64,000 nucleotides of DNA from Glandiceps talaboti (Eukaryota > Hemichordata > Enteropneusta > Spengelidae). Position 1 is the first letter of the stretch; the number at the start of each line of letters is the position of its first letter. The stretch is from positions 12,355,908 through 12,419,907 of the forward strand of contig NC_135550.1 in NCBI RefSeq assembly GCF_964340395.1. The letters are read 5' to 3'. The notes under the pieces are model-generated. The model was not told where the DNA came from. It saw only the letters and a list, made by a program, of their open reading frames with translations, and did not search any database. Below, in pieces: positions 23,691 through 34,030 of the stretch. Made by a program: the position numbers and the translations under genes.

Positions 23691-23947
23691 AAAACAGAAA
23701 AATATATCACTGCAGTTCACTTAAGTTGGTGCCAATTAAACGTTGTATACGTATACGATCACTTCATTGCCATCACATTATACAGTTATAGCATTATTAA
23801 ATATTACCTTAATACCATGGCAGCAGATGCACAGCTTGAAATATCAGAGTATTTATTCATGATTGTTATATCTATACTGGCATAGCGTGAAACATATCAC
23901 TGCATCATTTTCATGGATGTACAAGCCTAGTGAAATATGCCCTTAGC

Positions 23948-23949
<2 letters not shown>
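23691..23949. other. Diverged tail of the 31-bp minisatellite
   Basis: Scattered matches such as GAAATATCAGAG and CATAGCGTGAAACATATCAC within otherwise unique DNA. Confidence 0.5.
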
Positions 23950-24037
<88 letters not shown>

Positions 24038-24038
24038 T
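23950..24038. repeat. (TA)n microsatellite
   Basis: About 90 bp of TA with one phase slip near the 3' end. Confidence 0.98.
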
Positions 24039-24110
24039 CACTGCCTTGTAAGTATACTGGTAAAATCTTATTATTTATCTATATATATGTCTATTAATAA
24101 AAAATATCTT

Positions 24111-24694
24111 GTGATTGCGTAAAACCGCCTTAATCAGAATCACGACTGGGTCCTTCTGTATAAAAATGGCATGATATAACATATTCAAGAAAAGTGATTA
24201 CTGTGTACACTTGTTAGCATACAGAGGCGTGTCTGATTACCTGTCACCTGATTCAAAAGGTCACCTGACTCCGGTCAAAAGTCGTCTACCAGTTGCTACA
24301 GATGAATACGATAACCGTATAAATTTGTATTTTAGTACTTCAGTTTGGTATTCTATAGCGATTACGATCGATAATGGATGAAAGCATGGATTTTGGATTC
24401 CGCAAGTTTAATTTTAGTCACACTCGACAAGTCCAGAAGTGACTTACCAAAGGCTACGTCTCCGGTTGAGATTAGGAGGACCGACAAATTTAAAGTTTAT
24501 GCCAATGGTACTATACTGTAATTGGTGAGGTGAAAGTGCACATTACGTTAAACAAGACACTTCGCCCTGATTGGTCTTTCCACCTACCTTTATATATCAT
24601 TCTTAATTAGCATAATTACCGGCGGTGGTGAATTCACATAAACATTTATAAGGACCCAGGCGTGATTCTGATTGAAAAGATATTACGCAATCAC
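24111..24694. mobile_element. Inverted-repeat element, 584 bp
   Basis: The 45-bp left terminus (starts GTGATTGCGTAA, ends CTGGGTCCTT) matches the reverse complement of the right terminus with roughly 80% identity. There is no ORF of transposase size. Clear target duplications were not seen, so the superfamily is open. Confidence 0.65.
24448..24515 (-). other. Candidate 68-bp exon inside the inverted-repeat element
   Basis: Minus strand: an acceptor (CACCTCACCAATTACAG) and a donor (CCTTTG|GTAAGT) bracket a segment open in only one frame (YSTIGINFKFVGPPNLNRRR and two more codons). TIGINFK resembles the switch-I stretch of Rab GTPases, but the rest does not, and no G1 or WDTAGQ-type motif was seen nearby. 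I treat the resemblance as chance. Confidence 0.15.
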
Positions 24695-25339
24695 TTAAGA
24701 TTTCGCAGTCACGCGAGATGTCAGTTATTTTACCAATAAAATACACCCCCACACACACGCAAACAACCTAACAAACAAACAAATACATAAACAAATCAAT
24801 CAAAAGCACGACTTTTATACTAACCTATCGTGTGTATTGGCTCACTTGGCTGTCAGATCCAAGACTTACAAAGTGACAAGACGACTTGACAACATCATGT
24901 GCAGCTTTAGATATTAACACAGAGTGAAATATCCAGTACACTTTATTAGTAAAATATGACAACTTTCTGTGAAACCCTAAGCACAGCCATTTGCAATCCT
25001 GGGGACATTACATGCTATATATAACATATTAGAGATGTGTTGTGCAAGGGTTTCATTATCAATAAAACTGTAGGACTTCTTTGATTACAAATAAAATTGT
25101 AACACATGATAACCAGCAATGCGATATCGTTGATACAAAATGTACATGTATTCACCTCGAAACACTTGGAATGCATGTGTATATTGTACGTGCATTGATA
25201 TGGATCAAGGTGGCAGGAAAAATGTCTACATGCATGTGTCTTATATAATCTGAATTCCATCAATTTATTTGAAAGTCGCCGTTGCAGCAATTACTAAATT
25301 TGGGTATCATGCGACTTTATATCTACGCAGTACACATCT
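24695..25339. other. No supported gene
   Basis: AT-rich unique DNA. Short CAAA/CAAT runs lie near 24760-24800, and a 91-codon minus frame at 25015-25290 has no recognisable content. Confidence 0.5.
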
Positions 25340-26095
25340 AACTCTGGGTAGTTAGTGCATTCTTATAGCTACGTTATCTTTACACCAGTCCATCATTACG
25401 TGTTCACAATATGCCCTTTCTACATAAAGCACCTTTATCTCTACGTAATACACTCTTTGCATCTACGTTTTACACATGTCCATTACCTCTCCGAAATACG
25501 TCCATTACTATGCATGCGATACACTCTTTACCTGTGCGTTATGTTACCTGTACGTAATACACACATATCTGTACGTAAGTCTTTGCCTCTACGTATCTAT
25601 ACACTTGTCCTATGTCATACACCCTCTACTCCTATTTTTTTAAAAAAAAGACCTGTCCATTACAAATTACCTCAGAGTCTCCAAATCACGTCCTTACTAT
25701 CAATGCAATACACTCTTTACCACAGATATTTCTTCGTAATATCTTTTAAAACCTCTATTTAGTACACTCTTTACCCCTACGTTTTACACCTGTCCTTTCC
25801 TCTATGTAATACACAGGTATCTCTACGTAATACCACTACACAATACACTCTTTGCCTCAAGTATACACACTTATACTTACGTAATACACTTTGGCTGTAC
25901 TGTACACGTTTATACTTCCGTAATACTAGTACTCTTTACTCTACGTGTACACAGCACATATACTTACGTAATACACTCTTTGCCGCTACTACATCTATAA
26001 CTATGTAACACACACTTTACACTACGTAATGCACTTTTTACATCTACGCTTTACACCTAATGCATTACCTCTCCGAAATACACTCTCTTTATCAA
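25340..26095. repeat. Degenerate minisatellite, about 22-bp module
   Basis: Dozens of variants of CTACGTAATACACTCTTTAC, alternating with TTACACCTGTCC modules, over 0.75 kb. The plus-strand 135-codon frame (25355-25762) is a by-product of the repeat. Confidence 0.85.
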
Positions 26096-28158
26096 CCAGT
26101 TGACCAACTTGACAAAGCCATACATATATGAAACATTGGGTTTTCCTAGTTTTTGTCTATGTGGTGACAAAATAAAGTAATGATAGATGATCATGAAACA
26201 ACTCCTCAACTAACGATTTCAAGTTCTTTGATTACGTATTTGTTTGTACATGTGACAGTTGTCCGCATAGAGTTGTTGGGTTTTGTGTTTTATCACATGA
26301 AGTTATATGTGTTCTGTGGAATACACTGGGGGAAATAAGTACTTGATAACGCTTGTAACATGATGAAAGTTATAAATCATACGTGGACATTTGTATTTGG
26401 GAACCTCTACGAAAAATCAACACTCAAATTAAAGATATTCACTAAAAGCCTTAATCAGGATAACCACTCTAGTGACGAGTTGCACATCTACTGTTAGTAA
26501 GTAGTATAATAGCGACTGTCGTTTAAATATTGTGTTATTGGAAAACTTCCATCGTGAAGAAAAATCACTCGAACTCATCAAATACTATATAGACTACATC
26601 TGGGAATCGTACTGATTGCAGCCCGTACAATAATACTAGCCTAAATACATCTCTTCATAGCTAGCACAACTTTAATTACTCGCAATACAAGTGGTTAACA
26701 TCACAAACTAAAGATTAAACACGTCAGTGTAGTAGCCCGGCAAATCAACAATGTGTATTCGCACACAAGACTTACTTTCAGAGTATGATTTGCAAGCAAT
26801 GTTAATCCTAACGCTTTTTAACGTTTTCACAATTTCAGCACGTGATGTAATTACGGCAAACCGATCAATAGGTTGAGAAAATGGAGATCAACATAGATGT
26901 TATATTGCGCACGTGACAAAACTTGCTAAACTGTGAAGAAAGTGAAACATCATGCATAGCGCAAACGTTTGTGAACCTCTAGGGGACGATGGGAATCATT
27001 GCCGGATCAAATACCCTCTCAGTATCATTCCGCCATGTTTGTACACGAAAGGGACCTAACAAAAATTTACAGCATTAGGCTACTAGGATATTGAGTAGAA
27101 CTGTACTTAAATTACACAGTGTGTTTTTTTCAGCTGAAAAGTCCGTAATTTCGTTGGCATTAGTATTTCGTAATAGGAAGCCATTCTCGTGGTTTACGTT
27201 AATGCAACCATTACGTTCCCCGGTCAAGACCGGTAATGAGCAATAATAAACATAAATTAAAAATGATCTTTCCTTTTTTTCCCTCCAATTTTCAGAAATA
27301 GCCCTGAACCATTTTTAATCCTTAAGTGTGTGTGTGTGTGTGTGGGGGGGGGGGGTATGTCAAACAAGTTATAACTGAGATGTGACGACGGTATTGCTGA
27401 GGTCATACGTACTTTCTATCTGGCACCAATATGATACATTCAGAAAGAGTACCTATAGCTAATCACTTGTTTGAATTCATATGTCAAAGGTCATCTTTTC
27501 CAAACCTCATTTAATTACTTACCCGAGACCGCTAGATTATGTTTACCTGAATTCCAGCATGTGTATACTCGTGTGACAGATATGAGATACTGGATTATTT
27601 GAGGAAAATGACAATGCATATCATTTAGGATTCAACTTCAAACAGTGCTGTGTTTTTGTAACACACAACGATAAGCTCCACTGATGCGAGTTCACAATTA
27701 GTTGTTGTCTTCTGATAACCCTAGGAGCAAGCAGTGAGTGATTCCTTTGGTCTCCTGGGCAATCAAACATTGCAATGAAAGCTAGGGATGAAAACTAAAC
27801 AACTGAACGGTGACTATTTGAGAGTGATTTCACGTTCCATTTTCTATGAAAGATGTACTTTTGAGATTTGATGATCTACGCGGTAATTCTGTTAAACGAA
27901 GTCTCTCGAGATTGAGAGAGATTGCACCTGATGTGACCCTATTCGGAATAATAGGTCTGTAGAGTCATTTCGCGAATTGGTAATGACAGTGTTTTTTTGC
28001 CTTCTCTTTTTTTAATTAAGATATTGGTTCGGAAACGACTTTAAGTGAAGGTCATGGTCAAGGTCGTAGTGGATTATTGTCTTTTTTTGACAAATGTGCA
28101 AGGTTGGTAATCACTTTTTATAACTTTGATCATGAATGATTGGTGAAATGACGTGACG
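26096..28158. other. No supported gene
   Basis: Mostly unique AT-rich DNA. An 18-mer with a perfect 3' splice-site look (GTGTGTTTTTTTCAGCTG, 27119-27136) recurs identically at 40417-40434. No coding frame follows either copy. Confidence 0.45.
27326..27355. repeat. (GT)n followed by a G run
   Basis: About 18 bp of GT directly followed by a 12-G run. Confidence 0.95.
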
Positions 28159-28353
28159 TTAACGTTGCCCTTTTTCTGGTTCAATGAACTCGTTGCTTGT
28201 TAAGACAATGCAGCATTCAGTTACCTCCGGGAGTGAAGGGGTAACTAAATCTGAAGTCGATGAAGTTCTTTCCAATTGTCTGTGCTGTAATGTATTTGTA
28301 ATAGCTTGTGAACAGGTGTAAAATGTACATGTAAATGGGTTGAAAAGTATCAC
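28159..28353 (-). CDS. Candidate terminal exon, unrecognised
   Basis: A 64-codon minus frame ends at TAA 28159. The last 40 residues (for example LERTSSTSDLVTPSLPEVTE, ending EFIEPEKGQR) have an acidic, Ser/Thr-rich texture unlike the low-complexity frames elsewhere. Two in-frame acceptor-like sites occur upstream (CCTGTTCACAAG and AATACATTACAG), and a fair donor (CCGGAG|GTAACT) lies inside. There is no ATG in a good context. No domain is recognised. Confidence 0.22.
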   Translation of the reverse strand: MILFNPFTCTFYTCSQAITNTLQHRQLERTSSTSDLVTPSLPEVTECCIVLTSNEFIEPEKGQR

Positions 28354-28716
28354 TCAGGACACAATAGTATGTTATAAACATACACAAGGAGTTTGCAAGT
28401 GTTCCTTAGTATACTATGGAATGTATTACCGAGCTAGTACACACAAGTATGTAATTGAGCCATAAGAGTTGCAAAGTACACGCATTACACAGCGAGCGTT
28501 CAATAATTACAGGTATGTTGCATAAAATAGGACTCTCGCCGAGTTCGCTTTCTAAATCCTCGATTTCCGTTTTCTAAAACACGTCATCCTCCCGGATCAA
28601 AGATTTCGAAAACAGTGGCAAAACTGCCGAGAAAGGGGATCAATGGGAAGGACTCGATGCCACCGCTGCCACCACATTTAGTATTTTAATGGCATTAGTT
28701 GTTTCCCACTACTGCT

Positions 28717-28757
28717 ACCACCACCACCACCACCACCACCACCACCACAACAACAAC
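28717..28757. repeat. (CAC)n/(CAA)n trinucleotide repeat
   Basis: About 11 CAC units then three CAA units, in a wider CAC-rich patch to 28820. Confidence 0.95.
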
Positions 28758-28997
28758 GATTGTAGTGAATGTTCCCCTTTACTATTGTGAGGCCTACTCC
28801 TCTCACCACCCCACCACAACAATTGATTCACTGCGTGGTTGTCAGTAGTGATTTGACTGAAATGTTCTGATGTTCGTTAACGGTGGTGGCATGCAGTGGC
28901 AACAGGATGTGACAACGGTGACAGCAGTACAAGTGGGATGCCAGGATCACAAAATAACGCAGAGTTAGATAATACAATGAGTCAAATCTGAGTAAAA

Positions 28998-29105
28998 CGT
29001 GACCCCCCCTAATTTTTTAAAATATGACGTCCACGAGAGCCAGATTTCTTAAATCTTAGCTCCCATTCCGCCGCCCCTCTCCATCAGTAATTGCTGATGG
29101 TTCCC
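28998..29105. mobile_element. Solo right end of the GGGAGCC Harbinger-like family
   Basis: Ends CAGTAATTGCTGATGGTTCCC followed by TTA (29106-29108), matching the right terminus of the 6734-8105 element with a few substitutions. Inside it are the expected GTGACCCCCCCTAATTTTTT-type subterminal units. No matching left end was found upstream, so it is truncated. Confidence 0.7.
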
Positions 29106-30574
29106 TTAACTTATGTAATAGAGCCAATTGCTGAGAATGCATTGAGTACTCGGTATATACTAGTAATGTAATAGACCAACACAGCGGACAAATTTCGCCA
29201 AGTTCACAAATAGAGCCAATATGTAGTGGGTATGTCTTACTCAATACGTACCTATACGTTAAACACTCCCTTGAGAGTGACTACCTCATTAATTATGCAT
29301 CCATATGCTAACGAGGCAGAATTTAGTACATAATAATTCATAATTCATACATAATACCATTAAAAAGGTGGTACCAGTAAAAAAAATCAGCCCGTCAAAA
29401 TAGTTTAGCATAAAAACATTGCTAGGGTAATTTGATAGAATTATAAAATGATATACTAGAGAGAATTTGCATGTGTTGATGATTACTGATATTTCACCAG
29501 ATTGTGCAAGTTGTTCTGTGCCTAAAATAGCAAGCGGCTGTTGCCTATTATTTGCTAACCTCCTTGTGGTTTATATACGACTTCGAAGCTTGATAATTAA
29601 TATGGTATATCTTTATACTTGGCTTTACCACTACATCTGCTAGACTTCTGTGTAATTCTAGATAGTGTGCACTTCGAATCTCTGTTTCTCATGGGGTCTG
29701 CTACACATGATTGTTACTTTTTGCCAGTTTTTTTTGCGGTAATTTGTTTTCAGTAATTAGGCAAAATTTTCTCCATTAAAATATGCAATGTTATGCTCAA
29801 ATGCTAAAATAATCCCAGCGATATCTAATTAATCACACAGGGAGTTCTAACATATCCACAGCTAAAACACATTGTGGTAGCCGTCTTCTAAAAATAACCC
29901 TGAATGAAGATGCTTAACGTTCTCTACATTAACACATCTGGGTGCTCTGCATACTTCTAACGATAGTACATGAACAACGTATTTCGAGCGTTCACCGTGA
30001 AATGATTAACAACACACCCACAATCAATTTTCTCCCAGCATGAATGTACGGTTCTACGCAAAACAGCAACGTTGAATTATCAATGGACGTGCACTCACCC
30101 GTCAGAGAAGTTTCCCGCCGTCTATGTTTTGGTCAAGGCTATGACTGAACCCAGTGCTTTGCTGTACTATTGATGCGCAGTGTATCACATACTACTGACT
30201 TCCGAGTTGAAGTAGCTTATACTAATCGTGTTTTATCAAGACTGCTCTACTTAGGTAGAATTTCCTATATAAGTCTCTATTACTCTCTAATGTGGTGGAA
30301 TGTGCGCCGGTGAGATTTGTCAGTGCTTTAATAAAGTGACACAACGGCTTATATTTCCAGAATAAAATAACCCATATAGAAACAGGCAATTAGCATAGCT
30401 TTGCCATACGACATCTGCTTAGTAAAGGCATGGGCGGCATGTACTTATAACGAGCCTGTCAATTTATTGATAAAATAACGAAAACACTTCAACTTTTTTT
30501 GTGTACGTGTAACATCTGCAGGGTACTTTTCTTCCGTCAAAACATACGTGACATGTTGTGTTTTTTTTTTTTAG

Positions 30575-30720
30575 AAGTTTCAGAGATGAGAATGAATCGA
30601 CAAATTAATTTCGCTAAGCGCCACTTGGCAGACCCTGGAATTCATTTCCCCATTCTAGGCCATAATATGTTGAAATGTCACATTCCATCTGTGCATTCTG
30701 ATGGTATAAAACAGTGTTAA
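30575..30720 (+). CDS. Candidate terminal coding exon, unrecognised
   Basis: A textbook acceptor (TGTTGTGTTTTTTTTTTTTTAG region) ends at 30574. The frame then runs 2 nt plus 47 codons to TAA, with MRMNRQINFAKRHLADPGIH and a C-terminal SVHSDGIKQC. The stretch INFAKRHLADP faintly resembles the FAR.HL.DP motif upstream of the second catalytic Asp in Tc1-type transposases, but the diagnostic W(S/T)DE that should follow is absent. No second exon or inverted repeats were found. Confidence 0.25.
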
Positions 30721-31669
30721 ATGAAACATCTGAAAGTTTAAAAAAAAATCCCTACGCTTATTAGATTAGACTTGCAACTCATGTTGAGAATTACAGACTT
30801 GATGAAACACAATATTCTTGTTGCGGTGACAACACAGAAGACATTCAGAAAATATTTCATTTTGCCATCCAGCTGGAAGTCTGACAACCGTTAGTTGATT
30901 TTAAACACTATATGTGCAGTATCAATGTCGTCGCCAACCGTGCACGCGTTGAGACCAATTGGTATTTGATTCGAGTTACAACAACTTTATCTCTTGTAAA
31001 TGCAACAATTTTCATTCATTTGAGACAATGGGATATCGTTAGGCGAATAGGAATGGAATTCGCATGATACTAAAATCGTTTTATTTGATTTACTGAGAAC
31101 GCTATCTGTATACTAAACGATGTATCCCCCTGGTTGAAGCTTACAACAATACATGGATAGATTATCCAATTCATGGATAACACCGGGAAATAAAGTACAA
31201 ATAAAACCATTCGACTGAACTATAAATTCATGCCATGTTCGGCATCAGCTACAAAAGGCGATTTTTTTTATAGAATGTGAAAAACAAATTAAGGAGAATT
31301 AAAAGTGTCAACTGGGAATTGACGGAGCCATTGAAAATGGCAGAAAGTATATAAGTACCAACAGATGTTGCATATAATTCATAAGTACTTTACTGTACTA
31401 TCATTACATATACATAATTCAAGTTTACTTATCAGGAAATGGTTGTGATATCGTCTTAAATATCACGCAGTGTGGAACACTGTCAAACCGTCGTTTGATT
31501 TTAGACTCACAGTGTGTGTAGATATACTAAAGGCACCCAAGTATTAGGACCAAGAAAGTCAAGATTCTAGCAGATCAATTTAAACATAAATATACATCAA
31601 GGTGCTTTATTCGCTATTTAATAATTCAAGATTTTAATTTATATGTATATAAAACTGCTTTGCTGCATA
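30721..31669. other. No supported gene
   Basis: AT-rich unique sequence without repeats of note. Confidence 0.55.
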
Positions 31670-32003
31670 TTGAGGTATGCAAAATGACTTTGAGTACGAT
31701 GGTATGCACTTACAAAATAACTTTGAATGGCATGCACTTACAAGATGCCGTTGGGTGGTATGTACTTGAAATATGACTTTGGATGTTACGCACTTACAAA
31801 ATGACTTCAGGTGGTACGCACTTGCAAAATGAAGTTGGATGGCACACACTTACAAAATGGATTTGGATGGTACTCACTTCCAAAATGAATTCCGATGGCA
31901 CGCACTTACAAAATGAATTTGGATGATACGCACTTACAAAATGGATTTGGATGGTACGCACTTGCCAAATGAATTTGGGTGCTGTGCACTTGCAAAATGA
32001 CTA
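31670..32003. repeat. Minisatellite, 28-bp unit
   Basis: About 12 tandem copies of ACTTACAAAATGAATTTGGA followed by TGGTACGC. Units 6-11 are the most uniform. The minus-strand 71-codon frame across it is repeat-derived. Confidence 0.95.
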
Positions 32004-32310
32004 GATTTTGACATTAGCCTTAGTATTGACAGGAATATGCACAAACGACCATAGAATCCGATCGGCGCTATTTATTTGCACAAGGCAACTGTCATGCATG
32101 TATGGAATAGCATGATTTTAACATATTGACCTCAAAGTAACACTGGCTACCATGGTACAAATAGCTTACTACCACCAAAGAAATCAAACTTGACAAGAGG
32201 GGAGAATCACTAGAAGCAGAGTCTGGTTTTCGTTTGATGAATGGATTTTTTCAGGGCAAATATGGACACCCTTCATCTAAATTGATTTGAGATCCTAAAA
32301 TAGTAGTATA
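32004..32310. other. No gene seen
   Basis: Unique sequence immediately upstream of the longest non-repetitive ORF. No TATA-like element in a convincing position. Confidence 0.5.
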
Positions 32311-33042
32311 ATGTTGTACGTTCTATCTATCTATCAATGTAGTAACTTTTTCATGAGCTTTGAAGGAGACGTGGCATGTATGTGGCACGCCCCCACACGA
32401 CTTAACCGATTGGTGACATCCAATAGCCTGACGATACCTTACGTTCAAATTTGGATGCGTCCATTTTTCGTGAATTTTAGAGCTACGCCTTCCACAAGTG
32501 GCTCTGATTTGTCAATACGTTGCATCATTTTGGGCACGTTTCGAGTACTAGATATTAAACGAAATCTCACCACTGTCTGGATGGGTTTATATGCAGAAGC
32601 CAATACGATCTATATAGAGGATATTGAACTCTTTAGAACCTGGAAACTTGTCAGTACAAATCAATTGACACGAAGGTATTTCTGTTTTATTATAAACTAC
32701 TTTTTAAACAACAGCTCAGTATTGAATACATTTTTTAGTACGGCTGTGTACATAATGTTGATGAGAGTTGCGCTAATACGTGTTGTGAACATAAAGTCAC
32801 GGTATGTGCTCTCTAACACACAACACACGTCTGTCCGTCCACCCACCCGCCCGACAGCTCCCCCGGACGCACACACATCCGCTCGCACGTACGTACGTAC
32901 ATACGTACGTACGTACGTACCTACCTACATGCATGCATGCATGCATGCATGCATGCATGCATACATACATACATACATACATACATACATACATACATAC
33001 ATACATACATACACACACGTAATTCCAACACGCACAAGTTAA
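32311..33042 (+). CDS. Longest non-repetitive ORF, 243 codons, unrecognised
   Basis: ATG at 32311, TAA at 33040-33042. The first roughly 190 codons are ordinary sequence, the last 50 run through the CGTA/CATG/CATA array and are low-complexity. The unique part begins MLYVLSIYQCSNFFMSFEGD and contains a Thr/Ser-rich patch (FRATPSTSGSDLS), an acidic-aromatic patch (EANTIYIEDIELFRTWK) and a hydrophobic segment (FSTAVYIMLMRVALIRVV) that could span a membrane. At this base composition an open run of 190 codons is not expected by chance in 64 kb (rough estimate about 0.01). It has no recognised domain. The start context (TATAATGT) is poor. It could be a lineage-specific gene, an exon with its stop in the microsatellite, or a decayed element ORF. 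Confidence 0.35.
   Translation: MLYVLSIYQCSNFFMSFEGDVACMWHAPTRLNRLVTSNSLTIPYVQIWMRPFFVNFRATPSTSGSDLSIRCIILGTFRVLDIKRNLTTVWMGLYAEANTIYIEDIELFRTWKLVSTNQLTRRYFCFIINYFLNNSSVLNTFFSTAVYIMLMRVALIRVVNIKSRYVLSNTQHTSVRPPTRPTAPPDAHTSARTYVRTYVRTYVPTYMHACMHACMHAYIHTYIHTYIHTYIHTYTHVIPTRTS
32887..33019. repeat. Compound (CGTA)n-(CATG)n-(CATA)n microsatellite
   Basis: Successive blocks of ACGT, ATGC and ATAC tetranucleotides, in the antisense orientation to the TATG arrays elsewhere. Long alternating purine-pyrimidine tract. Confidence 0.97.
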
Positions 33043-33811
33043 CGGTAGTCACAATTAATTAGCATCCGAGTTTATGAAATTGACAACACGTCAGCAAAAC
33101 ATGATTATGCGATTTTGTTTCATATCACATTTACTGAAAAGGAAATATTTGCAGTCGACATTCCATTGACATTACGCATACACTAACTTTGAAATTGTTT
33201 TCATAATTGCATTAGTGTAATATGACAGATATACCGAGTCTTCTTTTACCGTCTGAAGTTGGTACTTGGAGATACATATGTGTACAGGTCTAGCAGCAAA
33301 CACAAACACTTGTATTGCTTTATCTAGCATCGTGTTGGACTGATCCTTTGCATACTAGATGATGGACTGCGCTAATAGGAAGTAGAGCTATCAAGATTTT
33401 TATGTAATTAGTACACGAACATTGCAATTCCATATCCTCAATGATATGATATGACTTTTAAAATAGAAACCTTCGACACTAAAACTTTTAGCGGTCGATT
33501 CTGGAATATATTGTAGTTGTTTGACGCCAACAACGGACTTCTAATTCATAAAGGCTCTCACAAGCGAAAAAAAAGATGAACTTTCTTCCTAACGAATTCA
33601 ATGTTACGAAGAGTAATGTGTAAACTCAGAAACAAAGACGCTAACAAGAAAACACATCTTAAAATGTATGCAACTCTAATTAAACACCAAACGTATAATT
33701 ATTGTGACAAATACACACACTCGAATAATCAGGTAGAAAGTTCAGTTTAATAACCGACAAGGGGAAATTGAGGGCGCCGTGATAAAATATGTCTAATGAC
33801 TTGAATAACTC
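33020..33811. other. No gene seen
   Basis: AT-rich unique sequence. Confidence 0.55.
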
Positions 33812-34030
33812 TCACAAGTGTGAAAACTGATTCCGCCAAGGAAACCCTGACACAAAGTTGGACCACAAGTTGTCCAGGCACCAACTCATACACCTTGTGT
33901 TGTAGTACCAATTACAACTATCCGAGGACAATTTTACTCGTCCCCAGCCATCGCCTCCTCTGTGTTTCATCATCACCTTAACGTTGAGATTTTGTGCTAT
34001 CAGATTATCTTCTTTCAATAATCTAAATTC
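33812..34030 (-). CDS. Candidate terminal coding exon, 72 codons, unrecognised
   Basis: On the minus strand an acceptor (GACATGCATGTTTCCAG) ends just above 34030, and the frame is open in phase 0 from there to TGA. It starts EFRLLKEDNLIAQNLNVKVM and continues with a Trp/Cys-rich tail (CNWYYNTRCMSWCLDNLW). The coding-like part has higher GC than its flanks. Weak internal donors (TTAAG|GTGATG, ACAAG|GTGTAT) leave the possibility of a shorter internal exon. The Cys/Trp tail does not match a motif I know. Confidence 0.3.
   Translation of the reverse strand, partial: EFRLLKEDNLIAQNLNVKVMMKHRGGDGWGRVKLSSDSCNWYYNTRCMSWCLDNLWSNFVSGFPWRNQFSHL

Larger units (their letters stand above)
28354..30574. 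other. No supported gene
   Basis: Unique AT-rich sequence apart from the CAC run and the Harbinger-like end listed separately. Confidence 0.5.

Noticed and set aside
24448-24515. Rab GTPase switch-I exon
   Set aside because: Only seven residues (TIGINFK) resemble the family, the rest does not, and no nucleotide-binding motif lies nearby.
25355-25762. 135-codon plus ORF
   Set aside because: Lies wholly within a degenerate minisatellite. The peptide mirrors the repeat.
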